From: Bifidobacteriaceae bacterium
Lineage (GTDB): Bacteria; Actinomycetota; Actinomycetes; Actinomycetales; WQXJ01
Length of the DNA: 8,472 bases
Assembly (NCBI GenBank): GCA_031278075.1
Contig: JAITLE010000208.1
Location: 1-8,472 of the forward strand
Direction: 5' to 3'
Shown here one piece after another: positions 1 to 7,994 of this stretch (position 1 is the stretch's first letter; each line of letters starts with the position of its first letter). The notes beneath the pieces were generated by a model, which had not been told where the DNA came from, ran no database searches, and saw only the letters and a list, made by a program, of their open reading frames with translations. The position numbers and the translations under genes are program-made.

Positions 1-3
1 GGA
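1..3 (+). promoter_or_regulatory. Possible partial Shine-Dalgarno of the first gene
   Basis: GGA at the very edge of the window lies six bases before the ATG at 10, which is a normal ribosome-binding spacing. Bases further upstream are not in the window, so the full strength of the site and any promoter cannot be judged. Confidence 0.35.
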
Positions 4-9
4 ACCGCC

Positions 10-3000
10 ATGGCCAACAGCGCTGCGCCATTCAAGGCTCTGGACGCTTTCAAGATTCACCGCGACCTGATTGAGGACTACCGCCAGTTCACCGAGGGCT
101 TCGTTGAGATCAGCGACCAGCGTTTGGCTCAGTCCGTGCGCGACCAGTCAGATCGGGGCGCGCAGTGGCCAGACCCCTGGCTGTCCCTCAACCCAACTTT
201 CGCCGGAGGCGGCACTGTCGATGACTTGGTGAGCAACGGCTCTCTCCTGGCCGCGACCGCTGCCCTGTTTCGCCTCGGCGGCAAGCCGCTTTCGCTCTAC
301 CAGCACCAGGTCGAGGCTATAACTGCGGCCTCCCAGCGGAACTCATATGTTCTGACCACAGGCACTGGCTCGGGCAAGTCGCTGGGCTACATCATCCCGA
401 TCGTCGACTACGTGTTGCGGCATCGGCGGCGGGCCGGTATCAAGGCGATCATCGTCTACCCGATGAACGCGTTGGCAAACAGCCAGGTTCAAGAGCTGGA
501 GAAATTCCTCGGCAAACCCAAGGACGGCGGCGAAGGCATCGCTTACAAGCGTTACACCGGCCAGGAGCAGGAGGATGAGCGAGAGCGAATCCTTGCCCGC
601 CCGCCCGACATCCTGCTCACCAACTACGTGATGCTGGAGCTCCTCCTGACCCGACCGGCCGAACGCGCCAAGCTGTTCGGCGCCACCAGTCATCTCCAGT
701 TCCTCGTCTTGGATGAACTGCACACCTACCGTGGTCGCCAAGGCGCAGACGTGGCCATGCTGGTGCGCCGAGTCCGTGAAGCCTCGCAGGCCAAGAGCGA
801 CCTCCAGTGCATCGGCACCTCGGCAACCATGTCCACCGCCGCCACCGCCGACGAGCAGCGCGTCGAAGTCGCGGCCGTCGCCTCCCAAGTCTTCGGCACT
901 CTGGTCCGCCCCGAGAACGTCATCTCCGAAACCCTCGTCCGCGCCACCAATACCGACTCCGAGGCCGATCTTGGCCCTGTGGTCGATGCGCGTGGGACCG
1001 CCGAATCGAACGATCCGCGCCTGTCAGCCGGTTATGCCGAGTTGTCCCGCGATCCCTTGGCGGCATGGATCGAGCGCAAATTCGGTCTGGCCGAAGAGGC
1101 CGGATCGGGCATCCTGGTGCGCGGTGCTCCAACAACGGTCAAGATGGCGAGCATCGACCTGGCCGCCCAGACTGGGCGCTTGGCCGAGGCCTGTCGAGTC
1201 GCCATCCAGCAAACCTTGTTGGCCGGCGCCCGAGCCGTAAACCCCGTGTCCCAACGCCCCCTGTTCGCGTTCCGCCTGCACCAATTCATCTCCAAGGGGG
1301 CGTCGGTGTACGTCACGTTGGAACCGGAGGCCAGCCGCGCCATCGAACACGAGTACCAGATGGTCTTGCCCGGACCTGCGGGCAACGCCGCCGCCGAGCG
1401 CCGCCTGTACCCGCTGGCGTTTTGCCGCGACTGCGGCCAGGAGTACCTGATGGTCGAGCGTGATCAGCAGAAGCACGCCTTCGTCGCCCGCCGCCGGATG
1501 CAGATCCGCGACGAACGGGACGGCTACCTCTACGTTGACACGAAAGACCCTTGGCCCGGCGATCCCATCGACCGCATACCCGACGTTTGGACCGAGACTT
1601 CGACCAACGGAACGCTGCGGGTCATTCCGTCGCGCCGGGAGCGGGTGCCGCAAGCTGTCACAGTCAATCGCATGGGCGAGATTCTCGAACCCGACGACTT
1701 TCCCAACAATCCTGACCGCCTCGAGGCGGCCTGGATTCCGAAGGGACTGCTGTTCTGTCTGCGCTGCGGCACCACCTATCACCAGGCCCGGGCCCTGGAA
1801 GCGTCCAAAGTCGCCACCCTCGACCAAGAGGGCCGTTCCAGCGCCATGACAGTGCTGAGCCTGTCGATCTTGAAGTCGTTGGAGCAGTTCAAGGGCCTGC
1901 CCAAGGATGTCAAGAAACTGTTGACATTCGTGGACAATCGGCAAGACGCCAGCCTCCAAGCTGGGCACGTCAACGACTTCGTGCTAGTCGGCCAGCTACG
2001 CGCCGCTATTCGCGCCGCCTCCGCCCACGCCGGGGCAGAAGGCCTCGACCCGCTGGAATACGCTCAGACTCTTCCCCAATACCTTGGCCTCGAACCAAGC
2101 CACTACGCGCAGAACCCATACTCGTTCGATATTCAACCGGCCAAACGGGCGCTGGCCAAAGTAGTCGAATACCGCGCTCTGCAAGACCTCCGGCGCGGCT
2201 GGCGCATCACCCTGCCCAACTTGGAGCAGACCGGACTGGCCAAGATCGCCTACCCCACCGCCATGTCGCTGTGCCAGCATGACAAGTCGTGGGATACCGC
2301 GCATCCGCTGCTGCGAACCGCCCATCCGGACAAACGCAAAGAGTTTGTCACTGTCATGCTGGACGAATTCCGTCGCGTCCTCGCCATCGACACCGACCTA
2401 TTCGGCCAAGACCATGTTGACCAACTCCAGCGCCTCAGCCGCGAGCACCTGACCGGGGTCTGGACGGTCGAAGATGGCGAACCGGCGCCAGATGTCGGCT
2501 ACGCCGTTCTCGGCGCAAAGCCAAGCGGCTCATCCCGCTCGGTGCTGTCCATCTCCCGCCTCTCGCTGTTGGGCCGCTGGTTGGCTCGCCAGTTCGATCC
2601 GACGCCCGGCGGCCACGAAGTCGAAGCCATCCAAGAGTCTCTAGTCAAAGTGCTGACGCACAATGGCATCTTGGCGACGGTCGCTGGCCGGGAAGAGACC
2701 GGCTACCGTCTCAAGCTCCACCAAATCAAAGTGCTCCCCAGCGACGGCAAGTACGGTGCGCCCGATCCGTTACGCCGCACCAACGACCGCGAATCCGGCA
2801 CCCGCGTCGTCGAATACTTCCAACAGCTCTACCTCGACGCGGGAAGTGAGCTTTCCACCATCCAAGCCCGCGAGCACACCGCTCAGGTCCGCGCGGAGGA
2901 CCGCGAGAAACGCGAACGGCTGTTCCGCGAAGGCGAACTCAAACTGTTGTACTGCTCTCCAACAATGGAACTGGGCGTCGACATCGCTTCGCTCAACACC

Positions 3001-5166
3001 GTCGCCATGCGCAACGTTCCGCCAACCCCGGCGAACTACGCCCAGCGTTCCGGCAGGGCAGGCCGCTCAGGCCAGCCCGCCTTGGCCCTGACCTACTGCG
3101 CCAGCGGCAACGCCCACGATTCCTACTACTTCAAGCGTTCCGACCAGATGGTCTCAGGCCGTGTACTGCCGCCTCGCATCGACCTGGCCAACGAAGACCT
3201 GGTGCGGTCGCATGTCCACTCAATCTGGCTCGCGGCCAGCGGCGCCAGCCTCGGCAAGTCGATGAGGAACGTGGTCGCTATCCCCGCCGCTGGCGACGAC
3301 TACCCGGTCGTGGACGAACTCATCGCCAAATTCACCGACCCGACCTTGCCCCAACGGGCAAGTCAGTCCGCCCACGCTGTGCTCGACCCGATGGCGGGAG
3401 ATTTGGGCCAGGCCCCTTGGTGGTCCGACACATGGGTAGACGATGTGGTCCGTGGCGCCCCCGCCGCTTTCGACCAGGCCTGCCAGCGGTGGCGCATGCT
3501 GGACCGCGTCACCAGGGGCGAGATGGAGACCGCCGCCAAGATGATCCAAGACACCTCGCTGAACAAGAAGGAGCGGCAGAACGCCGAGAACCGGATGACC
3601 GAGGCTCGGCGCCAGCGCGACCTCCTGCTCAATGACACCGACGAGGCCCACTTCGGCGGTGATTTCTACCCCTACCGCTACTTCGCCTCCGAAGGTTTCC
3701 TGCCCGGCTACTCTTTCCCCCGACTGCCGTTGGCTGCGTACATACCCGGCAGGCAGAACAAGGAAGCGACCTGGCTGCAACGCCCCCGGTTCCTGGCCCT
3801 GCGGGAATTCGGCCCCGGAGCGTTCATCTACCACGAAGGCGCCCGCTACAAAGTTGTCCGCATCAACCTGCCCCGCCCCAGCGGCAAGGCCGGCGAGCAG
3901 GACGGCAACGTCAGCCTGAGGCAGGTGCGGGTCTGCGACGCCTGCGGCTACCACCATGACCGCGAGATCGGTGTCGACCTGTGCCAGAACTGCGGGGCCA
4001 TGCTCGGCGATCCCATGACCAACTTGCTGCCCATGCAACTGGTCATCACCCGCCGCCGCGACCGGATCGGGGCGGACGAAGAGGAACGCCAACGGGCCGG
4101 ATTCTCCATCGCGACCTCCTACCGCTTCACCAGCCGGGGCAACCGCCCGGCCAGCCTCCAAGCCACAGTCACCGACCACGACGGGCCCGTCGCCACGATC
4201 CAATACGGCGATGCCGCCGAACTCCGGTCCATCAACCGAGGCCACCGCCGCCGGGCGACAGGAACGGACGGTTTCTGGCTCGACACGGTGCGTGGCGAGT
4301 GGCTCTCCGACAGCCGCGCCGCCGCGCTCGACGTCGAAGGTGAGGACGATGACGCCCCCAGGGCCGATGACGTGCCCCGCAAGCAGCGGGTCATCCCGTT
4401 CGTCGAGGACCGCCGCAACATCGCCATCATGCGCTGGGCAGAGCCAGTCAGCGACGCGCTGGCGGTGACGTTGATGAACGCTGTCGAACGCGGTATCGAG
4501 ACGGTCTTCCAACTCGAAGATTCCGAACTCACCACCGAACTGCTGCCGGACTCAGACAAACTGGGCCGCTTCATGATCGTCGAAGCCGCCGAAGGTGGGG
4601 CGGGAGTCTTGCGGCGTGTTCAAGGCGAGGAAGACGCTATCAGAAGAGTCGCCAAACTCTCTTTAGAAATCATCCACGTCGACCCAGCCACAGGTGAAGA
4701 TGAGCCGGATGCGTGCGTTCGGGGCTGCTACCGTTGCCTGCTCACGTACGGCAACCAAAACAGCCACGAGTTGATCGACCGACGGCTCGCCGTCCCGCTC
4801 CTGCTCCGGCTCCTTGACTCGAGAACCTTGCCGGACACCGCCGGGCAGACACCGCCTCCGCCGCCGCCGAATGCGGCCACGCCGTCGCCGAAGACCGCCG
4901 GCCCGGTCGAGAAGGCCCTGGCCTACCTCATGTCCCACGGGTTGAACCAGCCGAGCAAAACACTCAGCACAGTCGAAGGAGTCCACGTCGACCTGGTTTT
5001 CCCACAAGCCAGGGCGGTCGTCGTCTTCGCCGACATGGACCGGCGGCGCGACCTAGACCTCGATCCGCTGACCTTCAGCGGCTGGGACGTGATGACCTGG
5101 CCGCCTAATGACCCCTTCGAAGAACTCGTCGCCGCTCATCCGAGCGTGTTCGGATGTGTTGACTGA
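10..5166 (+). CDS. Large SF2 DEAD/DEAH-type helicase with DUF1998 module (DruE / DrmA-DrmB-like), probable phage-defence helicase
   Basis: Predicted cytoplasmic ATP-dependent DNA helicase or translocase of 1718 residues. RecA lobe 1 shows a Q-motif-like YQHQ (97-100), Walker A TTGTGSGKS (116-124), YPMNALANSQ (150-159), Walker B DELH (235-238) and SAT (271-273). Lobe 2 begins at LTFVDNRQDASLQAGH (638-653), is interrupted by about 300 residues, and resumes with CSPTMELGVDI (982-992) and motif VI QRSGRAGR (1012-1019). Cys pairs lie at 472/475, 583/586, 1309/1312 and 1325/1328. A charged helical stretch covers about 1155-1210. The DUF1998 part is near 1465-1600, with AEGGAGVL (1527-1534) and Cys1569, Cys1573 and Cys1576 before a CLLTYGNQNSH-type signature. 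A polyproline linker (1615-1620) leads to a nuclease-like tail. There are no signal peptide or membrane segments. ATG at 10 is chosen because the following residues match the usual family N-terminus and GGA at 1-3 is correctly spaced; the frame is open to the window edge. The family includes MrfA (about 750 residues), DruE of Druantia, and the split pair DrmA/DrmB of DISARM. The family call is firm; the defence role rests on the neighbours. Confidence 0.93.
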   Translation: MANSAAPFKALDAFKIHRDLIEDYRQFTEGFVEISDQRLAQSVRDQSDRGAQWPDPWLSLNPTFAGGGTVDDLVSNGSLLAATAALFRLGGKPLSLYQHQVEAITAASQRNSYVLTTGTGSGKSLGYIIPIVDYVLRHRRRAGIKAIIVYPMNALANSQVQELEKFLGKPKDGGEGIAYKRYTGQEQEDERERILARPPDILLTNYVMLELLLTRPAERAKLFGATSHLQFLVLDELHTYRGRQGADVAMLVRRVREASQAKSDLQCIGTSATMSTAATADEQRVEVAAVASQVFGTLVRPENVISETLVRATNTDSEADLGPVVDARGTAESNDPRLSAGYAELSRDPLAAWIERKFGLAEEAGSGILVRGAPTTVKMASIDLAAQTGRLAEACRVAIQQTLLAGARAVNPVSQRPLFAFRLHQFISKGASVYVTLEPEASRAIEHEYQMVLPGPAGNAAAERRLYPLAFCRDCGQEYLMVERDQQKHAFVARRRMQIRDERDGYLYVDTKDPWPGDPIDRIPDVWTETSTNGTLRVIPSRRERVPQAVTVNRMGEILEPDDFPNNPDRLEAAWIPKGLLFCLRCGTTYHQARALEASKVATLDQEGRSSAMTVLSLSILKSLEQFKGLPKDVKKLLTFVDNRQDASLQAGHVNDFVLVGQLRAAIRAASAHAGAEGLDPLEYAQTLPQYLGLEPSHYAQNPYSFDIQPAKRALAKVVEYRALQDLRRGWRITLPNLEQTGLAKIAYPTAMSLCQHDKSWDTAHPLLRTAHPDKRKEFVTVMLDEFRRVLAIDTDLFGQDHVDQLQRLSREHLTGVWTVEDGEPAPDVGYAVLGAKPSGSSRSVLSISRLSLLGRWLARQFDPTPGGHEVEAIQESLVKVLTHNGILATVAGREETGYRLKLHQIKVLPSDGKYGAPDPLRRTNDRESGTRVVEYFQQLYLDAGSELSTIQAREHTAQVRAEDREKRERLFREGELKLLYCSPTMELGVDIASLNTVAMRNVPPTPANYAQRSGRAGRSGQPALALTYCASGNAHDSYYFKRSDQMVSGRVLPPRIDLANEDLVRSHVHSIWLAASGASLGKSMRNVVAIPAAGDDYPVVDELIAKFTDPTLPQRASQSAHAVLDPMAGDLGQAPWWSDTWVDDVVRGAPAAFDQACQRWRMLDRVTRGEMETAAKMIQDTSLNKKERQNAENRMTEARRQRDLLLNDTDEAHFGGDFYPYRYFASEGFLPGYSFPRLPLAAYIPGRQNKEATWLQRPRFLALREFGPGAFIYHEGARYKVVRINLPRPSGKAGEQDGNVSLRQVRVCDACGYHHDREIGVDLCQNCGAMLGDPMTNLLPMQLVITRRRDRIGADEEERQRAGFSIATSYRFTSRGNRPASLQATVTDHDGPVATIQYGDAAELRSINRGHRRRATGTDGFWLDTVRGEWLSDSRAAALDVEGEDDDAPRADDVPRKQRVIPFVEDRRNIAIMRWAEPVSDALAVTLMNAVERGIETVFQLEDSELTTELLPDSDKLGRFMIVEAAEGGAGVLRRVQGEEDAIRRVAKLSLEIIHVDPATGEDEPDACVRGCYRCLLTYGNQNSHELIDRRLAVPLLLRLLDSRTLPDTAGQTPPPPPPNAATPSPKTAGPVEKALAYLMSHGLNQPSKTLSTVEGVHVDLVFPQARAVVVFADMDRRRDLDLDPLTFSGWDVMTWPPNDPFEELVAAHPSVFGCVD
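1969..2844 (+). other. Long insertion inside RecA lobe 2 of the first helicase
   Basis: This stretch encodes about residues 654-945, between the motif-IV-like VDNRQDA segment and the segment leading into motif V. A compact SF2 lobe would join these within roughly 100 residues. The insertion is rich in charged and aromatic residues, appears globular rather than low-complexity, contains one lone Cys (755) and has no catalytic motif I recognise. Large DUF1998 helicases of defence islands do carry extra domains here, so this is probably a family trait. Its function is unknown to me; a DNA-binding or partner-docking role is a guess. Boundaries are approximate. Confidence 0.55.
4852..4869 (+). repeat. 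CCG-type codon run encoding six consecutive prolines
   Basis: Five CCG codons and one CCT encode Pro1615-Pro1620 of the first protein. The run sits in a Pro/Ala/Thr-rich linker (about 1610-1632) between the DUF1998 module and the C-terminal tail, marking a flexible domain boundary. Runs of this kind are known to slow ribosomes and to need elongation factor P. Confidence 0.8.
4900..5163 (+). other. C-terminal Vsr/DUF559-like (PD-(D/E)XK-type) tail domain of the first helicase, apparently degenerate
   Basis: Residues 1631-1718 follow a recognisable pattern: a leading helix, GVHVDLVFP (1657-1665), a hydrophobic strand AVVVFADMD (1669-1677), then GWDVMTW (1691-1697) and a closing HPSVFG (1710-1715). 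Related DUF1998 helicases, as I remember them, end in a similar unit with a DG-x-x-H type sequence after the hydrophobic strand, like DUF559 and Vsr nucleases. Here that segment reads FADMDRRRD, so the Gly and His are absent. It may be an inactive nuclease fold kept for structure or DNA binding. The assignment rests on pattern memory only. Confidence 0.4.
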
Positions 5167-5168
5167 TG
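5164..5168 (+). promoter_or_regulatory. TGATG stop-start overlap coupling genes 1 and 2
   Basis: The TGA stop of the first gene (5164-5166) shares its A with the ATG start of the second (5166-5168). Only a weak GGA (5152-5154) lies upstream, about 11 bases from the ATG, so initiation of the second gene probably depends largely on ribosomes finishing the first. Confidence 0.8.
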
Positions 5169-7994
5169 CCGAGTTTCAATATCGGAACACTGGTCACCGC
5201 CCGCGGCCGCGACTGGGTTGTGCTGCCCGAGAGCCAAGACGACTTCCTCGTGTTGCGCCCCCTGGCTGGAGGCGGACTCGACGTGGCGGGTGTTCTCCCA
5301 GCAGTCGAACCAGTCACTCCGGCCACTTTCACCGCCCCGTCCGCCGACGATCTCGGGGACTACCACTCCGCCGCGCTGTTGAGGGACGCCCTGCGCATCG
5401 GCTTCCGCTCAACCGGGGGCCCATTTCGCTCTTTGGCTTCCCTCAACGTCGACCCACGGCCTTTCCAGTACGTGCCTCTCTTGATGGCGCTGCGCCAAGA
5501 GACCGTTCGCCTGCTGATCGCTGACGATGTCGGCATCGGCAAGACCATCGAAGCGGGCTTGGTCGCCAGCGAACTCTTGGCCCAGGGCAGCGCCGAGCGC
5601 CTCGCCGTGCTCTGCCCGCCGTCTCTGGCCGAACAATGGCAAGCCGAACTGCGAGAGAAATTCGGCCTCGACGCGGAGCTGGTCCTCGGCTCCACAGTCA
5701 ACCGCCTGCAACGCCGACTCAAGTACGGCGAATCCATCTTCGAGCGCTACCCGATGACTATCGTCTCGACTGACTTCATCAAGGCCGACCGCCGCCGCGA
5801 CGACTTCCTGCGGGCCGCTCCGGACCTCATCGTCGTGGACGAGGCCCACACCTGCGTGGTCGATGACGGCGGCGGCGGCGGCCGCGCCAGAACCCAGCGC
5901 TACCGACTCCTCGAAGAACTGTCGAGCCAGCCCCGGACCCACCTCGTGCTGGTCACGGCCACGCCGCACTCCGGCAACGAAGGTGCGTTCCGCAACATGC
6001 TCGGTCTGCTCGACCCGGGCTTAAAGACGAGCAACCTGGCATCCGACCCGGGCCGCGCCGGCTTGGCGCGCCATCTGGTGCAGCGCCGTCGAGGCGATAT
6101 CCGGCAGTATCTGGGCACTGACACCCATTTCCCAGCGGACCGCCAGACCCGAGAGGCGCCCTACCAACTCACACCCAAGTACGCCGACCTGCTGCGCGAC
6201 GTGTACGCCTACGCTCAAGGGCAAGTCACCGACGCCACCGGCAGCCGCGCCCAACAACGCATGCGCTGGTGGTCAGCCCTCAGCCTGCTCCGCTCGGTCG
6301 CCTCATCTCCAGCGGCAGCCGCTGAAACCATGCGCACCCGCGCCAACACCAGCGCCGCCGAGACCGTGAAGGCCGTTGACCAGATCGGGCGCGAGGCCAT
6401 CTTCGACCTGGTGGAGGACGCCAACACCGAAGGCGACGATGCCGCCCCAGGCGCGGCGCCGGCGCAATCCAGCGCCCGGGAACACCCCCTTCTCAGTTTG
6501 GCGACCAGGGCCGAAGCGCTCACTGTCGAGGACGACGCCAAACTCTCCAAGCTCGTGACCGAGATCAAATCGCTGCTGAAGGACGGTTTCTCAGCCATCG
6601 TTTTCTGCCGGTTCATCCCGACCGCCCGGTACGTCGCCGAGCGCCTGCGCGCGGTGTTCCCCAGGACGCCAATCGAGGTGGTCACCGGCGAACTCGCCCC
6701 CGAGGACCGGGCCGCTCGTGTGGCCAACCTCATCGCGGACAGGCCTGAAGACCGTCATATCTTGGTCGCCACCGACTGCCTGTCCGAGGGCGTCAACCTG
6801 CAGGACGGCTTCCAAGCCGTGATCCACTACGACCTCGCTTGGAATCCGACCCGACACGAACAGCGCGAAGGCAGAGTTGACCGTTTTGGCCAGATCGCCA
6901 ACACCGTGCGCGCTGTCACCATCTACGGCGAGGACACCGGCATCGACGGCATCGTCATGGATGTGCTGATCCGCAAGCACGCCCAAATCCGGAAAGACCT
7001 CGGCATCAGTGTCCCAGTGCCCAACGAAGCCAACGAGGCAGTGCTGGCCGCGCTCATGGGAGGCCTCATGCTGCGCGGCCAGCCCACCGCTCAGCCCACG
7101 TTGGACGACGAGTTGTTCGCCGTCACCGAGCAGTGGTCATCGGCCGCCGAGCAAGAGACCCGCTCTCGCACCCGCTACGCCCAGGCCGCCATCCATCCCG
7201 ACGAGGTGGCCCTAGAAGTCAACGAAGCCCGCTCGCGAATGGGCGGCTCCCACGATGTGGCGGCTTTTGTCCGCAGCGCCCTCAAAGCCGTCGATGCCGA
7301 CACCGCCCCCAACGGCGACGACCTGCTGGTCAATGTCGAGTCTTTGCCTGTCGGCCTGAAAGACACGTTGCAGGCCAGCGGCACCCTCCGCTGGGCGCCC
7401 GACCTGCCCGTCCCCCACGGCACGGCAGCCATGATCCGTGCCGACAAGCGCGTTGGAGCGTTGGCGCAGTTCGTCCTGGACGGAGCCCTCGACCCCAATC
7501 TCCGCCAAGCCCGGCGGCCCGCTAGCCGCGCCGGAGTCATCACCACCAAGGCAGTGGACAAGATGACCACGCTCCTCATCGTCCGCTACCGCATCCACCT
7601 CACCCTTCCTGGTCGCAGCGGTCCAAGAGCGCAGGTCGCCGAAGAAGCGAGAGCCATCGCCTTCACCGGACCGCCCAAGAGCCCGACTTGGCTTCCGCCA
7701 CAGCAGGTCGAAGCCCTACTGGCGTCATCGCCCTCCGCTAACGTGCCCCAAGACCGGGTTCGCGGCCTGATGGGCAACGTGCTCAGGTCACTGGAAGAGA
7801 ACTGTTCCGCCCTTCTGGACGGCCAAGCCCGCGCCGTCGCGGAAGAACTGCGGCAAGCCCACACCCGGGTCAGGCAGTCCGCCCGGGGCCGCGAAACCGC
7901 TGGCGGCTTGACGCTGCGCGGCCTCGAAGTCACCCCTCAGTTGCCTGTGGACATCCTCGGAGCGTTCGTCTACCAGCCAGGAGGTGACCGGTGA
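5166..7994 (+). CDS. drmD: SNF2/HepA-like helicase, DISARM DrmD-like
   Basis: Predicted SNF2-family ATP-dependent DNA translocase of 942 residues, cytoplasmic, a known core component type of class 1 DISARM. The N-terminus carries a small conserved segment (GTLVTARGRDWVVLP, 7-21) typical of this family, which supports the ATG at 5166. Motif I is DDVGIGKT (120-127), motif II DEAH (225-228) followed by Thr-Cys, and motif III TATPHSG (264-270). A VQRRRGDI segment (305-312) follows lobe 1. Lobe 2 has AIVFCRF (477-483), motif V ATDCLSEGVNLQ (535-546) and motif VI HEQREGRVDRFGQ (564-576), the SNF2/RapA form. All ATPase motifs are intact. Residues about 600-942 form a long C-terminal region without catalytic motifs, resembling that of DrmD proteins. 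An Ala-rich, probably disordered stretch lies near 420-440 and a five-Gly run at 235-239. It overlaps both neighbours. A stand-alone HepA/RapA-type protein is the alternative, but the adjacent DUF1998 helicase and methylase favour DrmD-like. Confidence 0.88.
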   Translation: MPSFNIGTLVTARGRDWVVLPESQDDFLVLRPLAGGGLDVAGVLPAVEPVTPATFTAPSADDLGDYHSAALLRDALRIGFRSTGGPFRSLASLNVDPRPFQYVPLLMALRQETVRLLIADDVGIGKTIEAGLVASELLAQGSAERLAVLCPPSLAEQWQAELREKFGLDAELVLGSTVNRLQRRLKYGESIFERYPMTIVSTDFIKADRRRDDFLRAAPDLIVVDEAHTCVVDDGGGGGRARTQRYRLLEELSSQPRTHLVLVTATPHSGNEGAFRNMLGLLDPGLKTSNLASDPGRAGLARHLVQRRRGDIRQYLGTDTHFPADRQTREAPYQLTPKYADLLRDVYAYAQGQVTDATGSRAQQRMRWWSALSLLRSVASSPAAAAETMRTRANTSAAETVKAVDQIGREAIFDLVEDANTEGDDAAPGAAPAQSSAREHPLLSLATRAEALTVEDDAKLSKLVTEIKSLLKDGFSAIVFCRFIPTARYVAERLRAVFPRTPIEVVTGELAPEDRAARVANLIADRPEDRHILVATDCLSEGVNLQDGFQAVIHYDLAWNPTRHEQREGRVDRFGQIANTVRAVTIYGEDTGIDGIVMDVLIRKHAQIRKDLGISVPVPNEANEAVLAALMGGLMLRGQPTAQPTLDDELFAVTEQWSSAAEQETRSRTRYAQAAIHPDEVALEVNEARSRMGGSHDVAAFVRSALKAVDADTAPNGDDLLVNVESLPVGLKDTLQASGTLRWAPDLPVPHGTAAMIRADKRVGALAQFVLDGALDPNLRQARRPASRAGVITTKAVDKMTTLLIVRYRIHLTLPGRSGPRAQVAEEARAIAFTGPPKSPTWLPPQQVEALLASSPSANVPQDRVRGLMGNVLRSLEENCSALLDGQARAVAEELRQAHTRVRQSARGRETAGGLTLRGLEVTPQLPVDILGAFVYQPGGDR
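5868..5882 (+). repeat. GGC codon run (five glycines) in the loop after the DEAH box
   Basis: Five successive GGC codons encode Gly235-Gly239 of the SNF2 helicase, seven residues after the DEAH histidine and before a basic segment. The run is a perfect trinucleotide microsatellite in a surface loop and does not disturb any helicase motif. Confidence 0.85.
7979..7987 (+). promoter_or_regulatory. Near-perfect Shine-Dalgarno of the third gene
   Basis: AGGAGGTGA matches the complement of the 16S rRNA 3' end over nine bases and is embedded in the last codons of the SNF2 gene. The AGGAGG core ends six bases before the GTG at 7991, which fixes that start. It is much stronger than the site before the second gene and suggests the third gene can be translated independently and well. 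Confidence 0.9.

Noticed and set aside
807..1463. Plus-strand open frame of 218 codons in another reading frame
   Set aside because: Arg/Pro/His-rich translation typical of an out-of-frame reading of GC-rich DNA, wholly inside the helicase gene.
1024..1968. Minus-strand open frame of 314 codons
   Set aside because: It lies opposite the helicase region containing the conserved Cys pairs; composition follows from the third-position G/C bias of the real gene and no family pattern is visible.
3220..4512. Long minus-strand open frame of 430 codons inside the first helicase gene
   Set aside because: It is fully antisense to the conserved C-terminal half of the helicase, its product is Gly/Val/Ala/Asp-rich with no recognisable motif, and it has no convincing ribosome site. 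Such frames are common opposite GC-rich genes.
10..5166. Housekeeping MrfA-type DNA repair helicase as the identity of the first gene
   Set aside because: MrfA is about 750 residues; this protein is more than twice as long, has an inserted lobe-2 segment and a nuclease-like tail, and is coupled to a DrmD-like gene and a methylase-like gene, which points to defence.
5409..5969. Minus-strand open frame of 186 codons within the SNF2 gene
   Set aside because: It is antisense to the conserved helicase motifs I to III and shows no independent coding evidence.
5166..7994. Zorya ZorD or transcription-recycling RapA as the identity of the SNF2 gene
   Set aside because: No ZorA/ZorB-type membrane motor genes are adjacent, and the N-terminal segment, the DEAH-Thr-Cys sequence and the C-terminal region fit DrmD better than RapA.
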